From positions 806,001 through 870,000 of the forward strand of contig NZ_JAUSVL010000001.1 of assembly GCF_030814695.1 (NCBI RefSeq): a stretch of DNA of 64,000 bases, read 5' to 3'. Origin of the DNA: Oligosphaera ethanolica (GTDB taxonomy: Bacteria; Verrucomicrobiota; Lentisphaeria; Oligosphaerales; Oligosphaeraceae). This document shows positions 36,229 to 45,107 of this stretch, one piece after another. The position numbers and the translations under genes are program-made. Under the pieces are notes generated by a model, which saw nothing but the letters and a program-made list of their open reading frames with translations, was not told the DNA's origin and ran no database searches. Each line of letters opens with the position of its first letter. Position 1 is the stretch's first letter.

Positions 36229-36633
36229 TCAGCAGGCTTTCACCTCGATCCGCCGCGGGGCCAGTTCCTTGATCTTCGGCAGCGTCAGGCGCAAGACGCC
36301 GTCCTTCATCACCGCCGTGATCTTCTCCCGATCAATGGTGTCACCCATGGTGAATTGCCGCTCATAGCGGTAGTCGGGCTGGTACTCCGTCCGGATCAAC
36401 TCCATGCCCGCCGGCACCGGCGTTTCGCGATGCCCCTTGATGGTCAGGCTGTTGCCGTGGAGATCGATATCGACATTCTTCTCGTTCACGCCCGGCATGT
36501 CGGCCAGCAAAAGGACATCCTTTTCAGTTTCCAGGATATCTACTGCCGGCGACAGCACAACGGCCTCGCGCCGTTCTACGCGTTGGACATTGGCTTCGTT
36601 GTCTTTATTGACTGTTCTTACTTCCGTTGACAT
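36229..36633 (-). CDS. Small heat-shock protein, Hsp20/alpha-crystallin family
   Basis: 134 residues. The alpha-crystallin domain covers about 25-125: SPAVDILETEKDVLLLADMPGV, the LTIKGHRE strand and the closing GVLRLTLPKIKE, which matches the family 'GvL.v.lPK' signature. The C-terminal IEV motif-like tail is short. Such proteins hold unfolding proteins in the cytoplasm. It follows another Hsp20 gene by 44 bp on the same strand, so both are likely in one stress operon. No clear sigma32 promoter or CIRCE element was seen upstream. Confidence 0.94.
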   Translation of the reverse strand: MSTEVRTVNKDNEANVQRVERREAVVLSPAVDILETEKDVLLLADMPGVNEKNVDIDLHGNSLTIKGHRETPVPAGMELIRTEYQPDYRYERQFTMGDTIDREKITAVMKDGVLRLTLPKIKELAPRRIEVKAC

Positions 36634-36677
36634 AGTTCACACTCCTTTCCTGGTTTGTTATGACAGTGTCCTGTTCA

Positions 36678-37118
36678 TCAACCAGCTTTGATGGCAATCT
36701 TGCGGGGCTGGGCACTCTCGGCCTTGGGGAGCCGCACGGTCAGAATGCCGTCTTGATAGCGGGCGGCGACCTCACCGGTATTGACCGGGAAGGGCAGCGC
36801 GAAACTGCGCACAAAACTGCCGGCGCCGCGCTCCTGCCGCAAGTACTCTGCGCCCTCGGGCGCCTTGTCAACCTCGCGAGAGCCTTTAAGGGTCAGGGTG
36901 TCTTGATTGACCGTCACGTCGAGATCCTTGGGGTTAATGCCCGGGAGCTTCATGCTCAATTCAAGAGCATCGTCGCTCTCGTACACATTGACCGCCGGGA
37001 ACTCGCCACTCAAGCCCTGCCAGGGAGAAGCCCCAAAGGCCCGGCTGAACTCGTCTTGCAGGTCCCACAGATCACTCCAGGGATTCCAGGTCGATTGTCT
37101 TGAACGTCTCCAGAACAT
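36678..37118 (-). CDS. Small heat-shock protein, Hsp20/alpha-crystallin family
   Basis: 146 residues. It has the crystallin domain pattern FPAVNVYESDDALELSMKLPGI, TLKGSREV and GILTVRLPKAESAQPRKI. The N-terminal arm (FWRRSRQSTWNPWSDLWDLQDEF) is of the type that controls oligomer assembly. An AGGAGG site precedes the start. It leads the pair with the gene at 36229; the two differ through most of their length, so the pair is an old duplication or a heteromeric set. Confidence 0.94.
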   Translation of the reverse strand: MFWRRSRQSTWNPWSDLWDLQDEFSRAFGASPWQGLSGEFPAVNVYESDDALELSMKLPGINPKDLDVTVNQDTLTLKGSREVDKAPEGAEYLRQERGAGSFVRSFALPFPVNTGEVAARYQDGILTVRLPKAESAQPRKIAIKAG

Positions 37119-37357
37119 AGCGTGCCTCCTTTCACTGGCTTGGTTGTCCTTGCCGCCTGCTGTCGGCGGCGGCCTGTCGTCACATTTGTTCGCGACATTT
37201 GGACATTAGCAAAAGGCATGCCAATTTCAGGAGAGAGGGCGCCGCAGCTCCCGCCAGCGCTTTTCCGCGCGGCCGGCACGGCGCCGAGCGCGCTGCGGTG
37301 TTACATTTTGTCACAGTTCCCGCGCATTATTGTCACAGTCGCCAAGGACACTCCGCC

Positions 37358-37978
37358 ATGCTCGTTCTCTGCGCTCCGGCCAAACACGAAATCATCGTCC
37401 GCAATTCCCGCTTCATCGCCGAAGCGGTGCCGGTCGGCAGCGCGGAAGAAGCCCGGGACGTCCTGCGGCAGCGCAAAGAGGAGTACGCCGACGCCAGCCA
37501 CGTCGTCCACGCCTTCATTGTCGGCATTGGCGCCAGCATCATGGGCTGTTCAGACGACGGCGAACCCGCCGGGACCTCCGGCCGCCCTGCCCTGGAAGTC
37601 GTCAAAGGTAGCGGCATCAGCAATATCATGGTGACCATCACGCGCTACTTCGGCGGCACCAAACTGGGCACGGGCGGCCTGGTCAAGGCCTACACGGAAA
37701 GCGTCCAGCAACTGCTGGCCAGCGCCCAGACGAAGGAATGGGTGGCCACCCGCGCGTTTTCCCTGCAGGCGCCATACACCCTCTACGAGCCAAGCAAAAA
37801 AATCCTCCTCACCCATGAAGCCGAAATCAGTGACGAGGTCTTTGCCGACGAGGTGACCCTGCGCGGCACGATGCGGGAAAGTGCCATCGCCAGCGCTGAA
37901 CAGCAACTGCAGGACCTCTCGCGGGGCAAAATATCCCTGCAGGTCGAAGACGATAGCGGGGACCACGCGACACCGTGA
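37358..37978 (+). CDS. IMPACT/YigZ family protein
   Basis: 206 residues from the ATG at 37358, with AAGGA upstream. The N-terminal domain has the family motif SDDGEPAGTSGRPALEVV and ITRYFGGTKLGTGGLVKAY, the best-known signature of IMPACT/YigZ proteins. A C-terminal DUF1949-like alpha/beta domain follows. The bacterial function is not established; a role in translation or stress has been proposed for the eukaryotic homologue. It is divergent from the sHsp operon and stands alone. Confidence 0.93.
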   Translation: MLVLCAPAKHEIIVRNSRFIAEAVPVGSAEEARDVLRQRKEEYADASHVVHAFIVGIGASIMGCSDDGEPAGTSGRPALEVVKGSGISNIMVTITRYFGGTKLGTGGLVKAYTESVQQLLASAQTKEWVATRAFSLQAPYTLYEPSKKILLTHEAEISDEVFADEVTLRGTMRESAIASAEQQLQDLSRGKISLQVEDDSGDHATP

Positions 37979-38059
37979 GTGGCGCTGGCGCTCACGAGGA
38001 AGCACGCCAGAGACGCCGGCGTTGAGCGCGGCGCGACACCGGCACCAGGGTTGCCTAAC

Positions 38060-38932
38060 TCACTTCAGCAGCAGCAGGCTGATGCACATCATGAGCATGC
38101 CCGCAACCAGCCCAAGAATGCTGTCGTGGCCTTTGCCGTAGGCGCGGCTGCTGGGCAGCAGCTCGTCCAGGCTGATATAGACCATGATGCCCGCCACCAG
38201 CGCAAAGGTCGCACCCATCACCTGAGGCGGCATGGCCCTGCCACCCAGAAACAGTAGCAGGACGACATAGGCGACCGCCGCGCCTACCGGCTCGGCTAAA
38301 CCGCTGAGCAATGAATAGACAATTGCTTGCCGACGACTTCCCGACGCAAAATAGATCGGCACGGCCACGCTGATGCCTTCCGGAATATTATGCAGTGCCA
38401 CGGCGATGGCGATGGCCAAGCCGGTCTTGGGCTCATGCAGCGCCGCCATAAATGTCGCCAGACCCTCGGGAAAATTGTGGATGGTCACCGCCAGGGCGGT
38501 AAACATGCCCAGGCGCATGAGTTTGAGCGGCGAATGCTGGTGGTCGTGGCCGTCGCTGCCCTTGGCGCCCGGCTCGGGCGCCTCGGCCCCCGTGCGCACC
38601 GCCGCCCGCTCGGCCGCCGAGTGCATCTCGTGGGGATTCTCCGCCGCCGGAATCAACGCGTCAATCACGCCAATGAGCAGCATGCCCCCAAAAAAGCCCA
38701 AGGCGTTGAGCCACTGCCCACGCGTCTCGCCATATATCTCCTCCAATGTGGCACTGGCTTCCGGATAGAGCTCCACAAAGGATATGAACAACATCACGCC
38801 GGCCGAAAAACCCGTGGCGACCGCCAGAAAGCGATAGTTCGTCCGCTTCGAAAAGAAGGCAAAGAGACTGCCCAGACCCGTGGTGATACCCGCAAAAAAA
38901 GTCAGCCCGAAGGCCATCCACACGTTTTCCAT
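38060..38932 (-). CDS. ZIP family zinc transporter (ZupT-like)
   Basis: 290 residues from the ATG at 38932 ([17 protein letters not shown]). Eight hydrophobic helices are visible. The metal-site helices carry [12 protein letters not shown] and [12 protein letters not shown], the conserved HN(F/I)PEG motifs. A cytoplasmic loop is histidine-containing ([10 protein letters not shown]), as in many ZIP proteins. It imports zinc or related divalent metals across the inner membrane. An in-frame open stretch continues 90 codons upstream through a nonanucleotide array; it is not part of the expected protein. Confidence 0.93.
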   Translation of the reverse strand: MENVWMAFGLTFFAGITTGLGSLFAFFSKRTNYRFLAVATGFSAGVMLFISFVELYPEASATLEEIYGETRGQWLNALGFFGGMLLIGVIDALIPAAENPHEMHSAAERAAVRTGAEAPEPGAKGSDGHDHQHSPLKLMRLGMFTALAVTIHNFPEGLATFMAALHEPKTGLAIAIAVALHNIPEGISVAVPIYFASGSRRQAIVYSLLSGLAEPVGAAVAYVVLLLFLGGRAMPPQVMGATFALVAGIMVYISLDELLPSSRAYGKGHDSILGLVAGMLMMCISLLLLK

Positions 38933-38979
38933 CCGCGCTACCCCTGTGTTGTGGTTCCCTGAGGATGCTCTGCTGGTCA

Positions 38980-39203
38980 GACCGATCAGTCGGATCATCA
39001 GACCGATCGGACCGATCGGACCGATCAAGTCGACGATCCGGCCGATCCGGCCGATCCGGCCGCGATAACAAGAAAGACGATCCGTCCGATCCGTCCGATC
39101 CGTCCGCGATACCAAGTCGACGATCCGTCCGATCCGTCCGATCCGTCCGCGATAACAAGAAAGACGATCCGTCCGATCCGTCCGATCCGTCCGCGATAAC
39201 AAG
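38980..39203. repeat. Nonanucleotide array with 43-44 bp higher-order units
   Basis: Starts with GACCGATCA/GACCGATCGG units, then AAGTCGAC, then four higher-order units of three 9-mers (GATCCGGCC in the first, GATCCGTCC in the next three) each closing with GCGATA[A/C]CAAG. Alternating 43- and 44-bp spacing gives an 87-bp frame-preserving double unit. It fills the divergent spacer between zupT-like and lpxH-like genes. A second array of the same plan lies at 46109-46286. Confidence 0.92.
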
Positions 39204-39323
39204 GATGAAGGCCCGCCCGCGACAAAAGACCGTCTCTGTTCCTCTTCACTTTTGCCGTAACGGCGATAATGTAATGCCCCGACGCCGTTTCACCTCCGCC
39301 CGCCACCCGAACGACCAGCCAGC

Positions 39324-40058
39324 ATGATCATACTTATCGCCGACGCCCACGTCCACTCCCATACCCCGCGCGCGGACAACTTCCGCGCCATGCTCCAGGC
39401 CATCGCCACCACCGACCACGACGTGCTCTTCCTCGGCGATATCCTCGATCTGTGGGTCGCCATGCCCCGCTATGAAGACCCCTACTGCGCAGAATTCCTC
39501 GCCTGGTGCCGGCGGGAAAAAGAGCGCCGCCGCGTGGTCTTCATCGAGGGCAATCACGAATTCCACGTCGCCAAGCTGCACCGCCAGGCTTTCAGCGACA
39601 GCGCTGTGCTCGACTTTCGCCTGGGGCACAGCCTCTTCCTGCACGGCGACCTCATCCAGTGCAATCTGGTCGGCCACCGCGTTCTCCACGGCATCGCCAA
39701 AAGCCGCGTCGGCGAGCTCATCTTCCGCTATGCGCCATGCGGCCCGGCCATCGCCCACTGGGCAAAGAACCGCTTCAGTAGCAAGGCCCGCGGCATCGCC
39801 AGCTTCATTCCCGAAAAGACCATTCTCGACTGGACCTCGACTGTCCTCAACGACGACTGCCGCCATATCTTCATGGGCCACTTCCACCTCGGCAGCGCCT
39901 GGACACTACCCGACGGCCGCAGCTGCAACATCGTCCCAGCATGGAAATTCCGCGGGGATATTGGCCTCCTCGACAACGAAAACGCCAGTCTCCAAACCGG
40001 AAACTGGCGTGATTTACTCGGCGTGCCGGGCGAAAAGCCACCAGCGCCTCAGCGGTAG
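39324..40058 (+). CDS. LpxH-like UDP-2,3-diacylglucosamine diphosphatase or related metallophosphoesterase
   Basis: 244 residues of calcineurin-like phosphoesterase type. Metal ligands follow the family order: D7 and H9 in IADAHVH, D39 in LGDILDLW, N in IEGNHEFH, H in FLHGDLI, and H-x-H in MGHFHLG. The GDILDLW and EGNHE contexts are those of LpxH, which removes UMP from UDP-diacylglucosamine in lipid A synthesis. The organism has other LPS-export genes, which fits. The final codons overlap the convergent gene at 40049 by 10 bp. Confidence 0.88.
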   Translation: MIILIADAHVHSHTPRADNFRAMLQAIATTDHDVLFLGDILDLWVAMPRYEDPYCAEFLAWCRREKERRRVVFIEGNHEFHVAKLHRQAFSDSAVLDFRLGHSLFLHGDLIQCNLVGHRVLHGIAKSRVGELIFRYAPCGPAIAHWAKNRFSSKARGIASFIPEKTILDWTSTVLNDDCRHIFMGHFHLGSAWTLPDGRSCNIVPAWKFRGDIGLLDNENASLQTGNWRDLLGVPGEKPPAPQR

Positions 40059-40288
40059 TTGAACAGCGCGTCCAGCGCGACATTCTGGCCGCTAGCGGCG
40101 TTGAAAGCCCGCAAGACTTTCTGCCTAATGGCCGTGGTCAGCCAACGGCCCTTGCGGGCTTTCGAGACCATCTTGTGCGTCACCTGCTCCGTCGACGCGC
40201 AGACCAAGTCGTCGTTGGTCAAATCCAATTCAAGCATCAAAGCGTCAATCGGCTGTTCGCCGTATTCGCGTTCCTGTTCTGGTTTCAT
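40049..40288 (-). CDS. Small protein of unknown function, possibly DNA-binding
   Basis: 79 residues from the ATG at 40288; a TTG three codons earlier is a less likely start. Predominantly helical and hydrophilic, with TNDDLVCASTEQVTHKMVSKARKGRWLT in the middle (residues about 26-55), which could be a helix-turn-helix. I do not recognise a named family. It is transcribed towards lpxH with a 10-bp tail overlap, and lies just downstream of the prepilin-like gene at 40294 (6-bp gap). Confidence 0.6.
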   Translation of the reverse strand: MKPEQEREYGEQPIDALMLELDLTNDDLVCASTEQVTHKMVSKARKGRWLTTAIRQKVLRAFNAASGQNVALDALFNYR

Positions 40289-40293
40289 CGTGG

Positions 40294-40908
40294 TCAATTA
40301 CCTGTGGGGTAGAATTTATTAAATAGCACCGAGCCGATCTTCTGCGTGCCCACATGGCCATCCGCAAAAGTCAGGTTAATCATCTCATTGTGGGGAAAGG
40401 CCAAACGCAGGTTGGTATTGACGTTAGCAAAATTGGGCTCGACTTGGGTCAAACCGTCAATGCCCCAAGGCGTCGTCCCCGTGCGAACCCGCTCGGCAAA
40501 GACAATGCCCTCCGACGGCGTCTGCCTAATCGCTGCATTGGCACCGGTCACGCTGTATAAATAATTGGTGTTGACAGCCGTCACCGTCGAACTCGCCGAG
40601 GGGCAGAACCAGATCTTGTTGTCGCCAACGTAGGGATTCAGCAAAAAGCGATAGCCGCCATCGGCCGTTGCCGGCACCCAAGTGTTGTTCGCCGAATCCC
40701 AGTAGTAACGCGCCATACGGTCGTCGTGGTCCTGCATGTACATCATCACCGCCACGCCCAGCTGCTTCATGTTGCTCACACAGCTGATCGCCCGCGCCTT
40801 CTCACGCGCCTTGCTCAAAGCCGGCAACAGCATCGCCGCCAGAATCGCGATGATCGCAATCACCACCAACAACTCAATCAGCGTAAATTTCAGTCTCTGG
40901 TTGCTCAT
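40294..40908 (-). CDS. Prepilin-type N-terminal cleavage protein (DUF1559-like), member 1
   Basis: 204 residues from the ATG at 40908 with GGAG seven bases upstream. The leader [20 protein letters not shown] fits the type IV prepilin/type II pseudopilin signal, cleaved before the F, with the conserved glutamate five residues later. The soluble part has WFCPSASS and the closing [15 protein letters not shown] motif shared by this protein family, which is found in very high numbers in Lentisphaerota and Planctomycetota. It probably sits on the cell surface or in a pseudopilus. It is the last of four tandem copies. Confidence 0.9.
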   Translation of the reverse strand: MSNQRLKFTLIELLVVIAIIAILAAMLLPALSKAREKARAISCVSNMKQLGVAVMMYMQDHDDRMARYYWDSANNTWVPATADGGYRFLLNPYVGDNKIWFCPSASSTVTAVNTNYLYSVTGANAAIRQTPSEGIVFAERVRTGTTPWGIDGLTQVEPNFANVNTNLRLAFPHNEMINLTFADGHVGTQKIGSVLFNKFYPTGN

Positions 40909-40975
40909 GGAGGGTCTCCGTTGTTCTTTCCCACGCTCTCGGGTATATATTGGTAGATCAAAAAAATAGGTAGCG

Positions 40976-41632
40976 TCAGATCGGCGGTGCCATGTAATAC
41001 GGCGCCGGCCCGGTGAAATCACGGGTGGACAGCGTCCTGAAGCTGCGCCACTCGGCATGGCCGTCCATGAAACCGCAGATCGTGCCGTTATTGTGGTTCT
41101 TACGAATACGGTTGAACAACGAACTGGCGCCATTACTGTCGTTCCAGTCCCAGAAGATGCAGTTGCTGCCATCGGCCATGGCGATGCAGGCCGAAGGCGA
41201 TTTGTCAGCAGACTTGTCCACCCAGGTCGGCAGATTCATCGCCGAGCCGTCACGGGCAACACCCGTCGGGTATCTGCCGCCCAACATGCCGTAATTGACC
41301 GTCGCCACCACCGATGGGCAGACGAAGGCCTTCTTGTCGCCGACGTAAGGGTAGACAAAGCTCATGCTCGCGTACTGGCCTTCGCCATTGATTTTGGTCA
41401 TGCTGGCGTAGGTCGTCGTGCCTTGCGAAGTCGTCATCATGTACTCCACGTTGTCGTCGGCGTACATACGCAGACCAAGCCCCAGCTGCTTCATGTTGGA
41501 GGTGCAGGAAATCGTCCGCGCCTTCTCCCGCGCCTTCGCCAAGGCCGGCAACAGCATCGCCGCCAGAATCGCGATGATTGCAATCACCACCAAAAGCTCG
41601 ATCAAGGTAAAAGCTCTTTTTACACTGTTCAT
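40976..41632 (-). CDS. Prepilin-type N-terminal cleavage protein, member 2
   Basis: 218 residues from the ATG at 41632, with AAGGAGG nine bases upstream. The prepilin leader [16 protein letters not shown] is followed by the shared helix ([23 protein letters not shown]). The C-terminal half, with [15 protein letters not shown] and [10 protein letters not shown], differs from its neighbours, so the array combines a fixed leader with variable surface domains. Its function is unknown. It is separated from member 1 by 67 bp. Confidence 0.9.
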   Translation of the reverse strand: MNSVKRAFTLIELLVVIAIIAILAAMLLPALAKAREKARTISCTSNMKQLGLGLRMYADDNVEYMMTTSQGTTTYASMTKINGEGQYASMSFVYPYVGDKKAFVCPSVVATVNYGMLGGRYPTGVARDGSAMNLPTWVDKSADKSPSACIAMADGSNCIFWDWNDSNGASSLFNRIRKNHNNGTICGFMDGHAEWRSFRTLSTRDFTGPAPYYMAPPI

Positions 41633-41683
41633 GGTCCGCAACCTCCTTGTGTATACCACCCGTAACGTTAGGCAAACCAAGGT

Positions 41684-42331
41684 CTAGTAAATGGTAACCG
41701 TGCTCCCCGTACCCCAGGCGCCAATGCCCAGAATTTTCGAATTGGCCTGTACGGCCTGGCCTTTTATCCCGGCAACATGGCCATCAAGGAAGCCGATGTT
41801 CATCATCTGATTGTGCCGCGCGCAGCAGCGATAGGGCCGGTCGCTCTGCAGCCATTCTTCCGTCGCATCGCCAAGAACACCGCAATCCGACGGTGAACTG
41901 GAAAACGACCCCGTGCCCGGAACCGCGTGGCGAACCTTGCCGTGCAGTGCCGTCGTCAACGAGTAGTCTTTGCCAAAAGCGGTCTTCTTGACCGTTTGCC
42001 GCGAACTCGGGCAGAGAAAGGTCTTCTTGTCACCAACATAAGGCACCAGCGCCGGCTGGTAGCGCCCCCACTCGTACACGACAAATGTGTCCGTGTCGTA
42101 GTAGGTGTCGGCATTCCAGAAGAAATGCTGACTGGGAAAGGTGTCAAGGTTATCGTCTAGATACATTTCCCACCCCAGCATGATCTGCTTCACATTAGAC
42201 GTGCACGAGATCGCCCGCGCCTTCTCCCGCGCTTTGCTCAAAGCCGGCAACAGCATCGCCGCCAATATCGCGATGATCGCAATCACCACCAAAAGCTCGA
42301 TCAGGGTAAAATGCCGTTTTCTGTCAGTCAT
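41684..42331 (-). CDS. Prepilin-type N-terminal cleavage protein, member 3
   Basis: 215 residues; an AAGGAGG site precedes the ATG. Leader [20 protein letters not shown], then a soluble domain with [22 protein letters not shown] and [18 protein letters not shown]. It is a close paralogue of member 4 (42372-43022), sharing long runs of identity such as [13 protein letters not shown], whereas members 1 and 2 share only the leader helix and the CPS and DGH motifs. This indicates a recent local duplication. Confidence 0.9.
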   Translation of the reverse strand: MTDRKRHFTLIELLVVIAIIAILAAMLLPALSKAREKARAISCTSNVKQIMLGWEMYLDDNLDTFPSQHFFWNADTYYDTDTFVVYEWGRYQPALVPYVGDKKTFLCPSSRQTVKKTAFGKDYSLTTALHGKVRHAVPGTGSFSSSPSDCGVLGDATEEWLQSDRPYRCCARHNQMMNIGFLDGHVAGIKGQAVQANSKILGIGAWGTGSTVTIY

Positions 42332-42371
42332 GGTGCTCCTCCTTACCGCAAATGAGTTTTTCGACGCTAGC

Positions 42372-43022
42372 TCAATAAATCGTCACATATTTCCCGGCCG
42401 CCCACCACGTCAGCCCAAAAATGCGATAATTGGCCTGCACCGCCAGCCCCTTGACGGAGCCGACGTGGCCGTCCAAGTAACCGATATTCATCATCTGGTT
42501 GTGCCGCGCGCAGCAGCGGTCCGGCCGGTCGCCCTGTATCCACTCCTCAATCGTATCACCGATGACGCCGCATTCCGACGGCGAGGCAGAAAAACCCGTA
42601 CCCGGATATCCCGGCACTTCATTCCTGGTCTTGCTGTGCAAGGCCGTGCTCATGGCATAGTCGCGGCTGAAAGCAGTCTTCTTGACTGTTTGCCGTGAGC
42701 TCGGGCACATGAAAGTCTTCTTGTCACCCACATAAGGCACCAGCGCCGGCTGGTAGCGCCCCCACATCGTCACCACGAAAGTATCCGTGTCGTAATAGGT
42801 ATCCGCATTCCAGAAATTATACTGGTACACGAAAGTATCCGCATTGTCATCCAGATACATGGCCCAGCCCAGCATCACCTGCTTCTGGTTGGACGTACAG
42901 GAGATCGCCCGCGCCTTCTCACGAGCCTTGCTCAAGGCCGGCAACAGCATCGCCGCCAGAATCGCGATGATCGCAATCACCACCAAGAGCTCAATCAGCG
43001 TAAACCGCACCGCTTGCCGCAT
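42372..43022 (-). CDS. Prepilin-type N-terminal cleavage protein, member 4
   Basis: 216 residues from the ATG at 43022 ([13 protein letters not shown]), with AAGGAG in front; an upstream in-frame extension is not protein-like. The mature part matches member 3 closely ([30 protein letters not shown]) and ends in YVTIY where member 3 ends in TVTIY. It is the first of the four-gene set. The lipoate ligase gene upstream ends 22 bp away, so transcription may run through from it. Confidence 0.9.
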   Translation of the reverse strand: MRQAVRFTLIELLVVIAIIAILAAMLLPALSKAREKARAISCTSNQKQVMLGWAMYLDDNADTFVYQYNFWNADTYYDTDTFVVTMWGRYQPALVPYVGDKKTFMCPSSRQTVKKTAFSRDYAMSTALHSKTRNEVPGYPGTGFSASPSECGVIGDTIEEWIQGDRPDRCCARHNQMMNIGYLDGHVGSVKGLAVQANYRIFGLTWWAAGKYVTIY

Positions 43023-43044
43023 GTTGCCATCTCCTTGCCTTGTG

Positions 43045-43770
43045 TTACCTTCGACCATTCCATTCGTCCGTTGCGTACTTCTCAGCTCGACACCTCGCCA
43101 CCGCGGCAAAAAATTCGTCCGCCGGGTGATAATCCAACATGGTCACCGCCATAATACTCGCAAAACCGCGGATCAGCGCCTGGGTCATGGCTGCTCGTTC
43201 GTACGGCAGTGGGCCGCCAAAGTGTATGCTGCCCTGGTGCAGTATGCCGTCGTGCGTCCGCCGCTGGGCGCTGCCCGCAATCTTACGATCACCAACAAGT
43301 ATATCAAATTTCGTCGGGTTTTTAAAGCAAATCATGGATAATCTGTCAATATTGTGTGGTATGACCTGCTCCGCGAGCTCGGCGGAGACCGCCAAGTCCG
43401 TCAGACCGGCCTGCACCGAGCGGTTGATCCAGTCATAACTCGTGACCCGATCCAGCCCCGCCAGCCAATGTTCCGGCGGCAATACCACGGTGTAGGTGTA
43501 GTCATAATCATGATACACCACGCCACCGCCCGTCGGCCGCCGCACCACGGCATAGCCGGCCGGCGCGGCATCACGGCGCTGAATATAGCCAATGGACACC
43601 GCCAGGCGATCCCAGCCGTACACGCGCAACAGCGGCCGCCCGCGGCTCGCCGCCGTCGCCAGCAACACGTCGTCCGCCGCCATGTTGAAGGCCGGATCGT
43701 GAGCGCCGTCCAGCCACAGATGCCATGCTTCCGGCGCCGGCGGCCTATGCGTGTCGTTGTCGTTTGCCAT
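43045..43770 (-). CDS. Lipoate-protein ligase A family protein
   Basis: 241 residues. The BPL/LPL catalytic fold is seen in [22 protein letters not shown] (in parts near residue 75-95) and in [23 protein letters not shown], where the lysine of DRKIAG contacts the lipoyl adenylate; [10 protein letters not shown] completes the motif. The enzyme attaches lipoate or octanoate to the lipoyl domains of 2-oxoacid dehydrogenases or GcvH; whether it is a ligase or a LipM-like transferase is not clear. It follows dapL by 14 bp. Confidence 0.9.
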   Translation of the reverse strand: MANDNDTHRPPAPEAWHLWLDGAHDPAFNMAADDVLLATAASRGRPLLRVYGWDRLAVSIGYIQRRDAAPAGYAVVRRPTGGGVVYHDYDYTYTVVLPPEHWLAGLDRVTSYDWINRSVQAGLTDLAVSAELAEQVIPHNIDRLSMICFKNPTKFDILVGDRKIAGSAQRRTHDGILHQGSIHFGGPLPYERAAMTQALIRGFASIMAVTMLDYHPADEFFAAVARCRAEKYATDEWNGRR

Positions 43771-43784
43771 GGTCCCGCCGCTCG

Positions 43785-45020
43785 TCAGAATTCAAAGACC
43801 GAGTCGGCCAAGCGCGTCTTGACTTCAGCAAGCACCCGCTGCTCCTCGGCCAGAGTCGGCGCCACAAACGTGGCGGAGAAACGGACAAAGTGGCCGACGT
43901 CGTCCCACGGCACCGTGCTAATGAGTTTCTCCATGATCATCCAACGGCTGAACTCTTCCGCATTGGCGAAGCGCACGCCGCCCTCGACACCCTTGGGAAT
44001 GGCCACGTACAGGTAGAAAGAGCCCTCGGGCATGGCCGCGTCAAAACCGAGCTCGCGCAGGGTCGCGACCAGTGCCGCCAGACGCCGGCGGTACTTCTCG
44101 CAGATCTTCGGCGTAATCGCCCGTTGATTGGCCAGGGCCTTCGCGGCGGCCTTCTGAATCGCCAGGAACTGGCCGCTGTCGGCGTTATCCTTCACCGTCG
44201 CGAAGGCCTTTACCGCCGCCGCACTGCCGCAGACCCAGCCTAGACGCCAGCCGGTCATATTGAAGCCCTTGGACATGCTGTGCAGCTCCACTGCGACGTC
44301 CTTACCGCCGGGACGGGACAGAATGCTCAGCGGCGCGCCCTTGAAATTCAACGGCGCATACGGCGCGTCAAGCACCAGCAAAATGTTGTTCTCGCGGGCA
44401 AAGGCGATCGCTCGGTCGTAGAATTCCGGCGTAGCCGACGCGCCCGTGGGGTTGTTGGGGTAGTTCAGGTAGATCAGCTTGCAGCGCCGGCGCTGGTCGG
44501 CCGTCAGGCTCTCCAGGCAGGGCAGAAAGCCGTTCTCCTTGAGCAGGGGCAGATTCACTACTTCGCCGCCAAGATATTGCGTCCAGGTGCCCATGACCGG
44601 GTAACCCGGCACGGTCATCACGGTGATATCGCCAGGATTGATGAAGCAGGTCGGCAAGAGGCTCAGCGCCGACTTGCTGCCGATGCTGTGCACGACCTCG
44701 GTCTCGGCATCAAGCTCGACACCGTACAGCTCGCGCATATACGACACGACCGCCTGCCGGAATTCCATGCAGCCATTGTCCGCATAAAAACGGTTGTCAA
44801 TCTTATCGGCTTCTTCCGCCAACGCCGCGACCACCTCGGGGAAGGCCTTATCGTCGGGCTCGCCGACGCCCATGTCAATGAGCTCGACACCGGGACGCGC
44901 CTTGCGGGCGGCGGCCTTCGCGCGCTTGATCTTCTCAAACTTGTAGATCGTCGTGTCCTTGCCAAACTGCTTGCCGCCAATGCGCTCGGCGAACATGTCC
45001 TGCAGATAAGAATCAGCCAT
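43785..45020 (-). CDS. dapL: LL-diaminopimelate aminotransferase
   Basis: 411 residues from the ATG at 45020 (MADSYLQDMF), with AAAGGAAC upstream. A fold-type I PLP enzyme; the PLP lysine is in SMSKGFNMTGWRLGW, and LNYPNNPTGASA is also conserved. The N-terminus VGEPDDKAFPEVVAALAEEADK matches DapL, which makes LL-DAP directly from tetrahydrodipicolinate. DapL is found in Chlamydiae, plants and other PVC members and bypasses DapD/C/E, so it suggests a DAP-type peptidoglycan. It sits upstream of the lipoate ligase gene, an odd functional pairing. Confidence 0.9.
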   Translation of the reverse strand: MADSYLQDMFAERIGGKQFGKDTTIYKFEKIKRAKAAARKARPGVELIDMGVGEPDDKAFPEVVAALAEEADKIDNRFYADNGCMEFRQAVVSYMRELYGVELDAETEVVHSIGSKSALSLLPTCFINPGDITVMTVPGYPVMGTWTQYLGGEVVNLPLLKENGFLPCLESLTADQRRRCKLIYLNYPNNPTGASATPEFYDRAIAFARENNILLVLDAPYAPLNFKGAPLSILSRPGGKDVAVELHSMSKGFNMTGWRLGWVCGSAAAVKAFATVKDNADSGQFLAIQKAAAKALANQRAITPKICEKYRRRLAALVATLRELGFDAAMPEGSFYLYVAIPKGVEGGVRFANAEEFSRWMIMEKLISTVPWDDVGHFVRFSATFVAPTLAEEQRVLAEVKTRLADSVFEF

Positions 45021-45107
45021 GTCTTGTTCCTTTCGCTCTATGTGATGGGTGATAAAGTTTATTCGCATGCCCCGCCTGCTAGTCGACAGGCACGCTACGC
45101 CCAGCGT

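Noticed and set aside
37119..37357. CIRCE or sigma32 promoter for the Hsp20 pair
   Set aside because: No TTAGCACTC inverted repeat and no CTTGAA/CCCCAT pair was found in the divergent spacer.
38980..39203. CRISPR-like or iteron origin
   Set aside because: Spacers between nonamer triplets are themselves repeated. No dnaA, repA or partition gene is near, so an origin cannot be supported.
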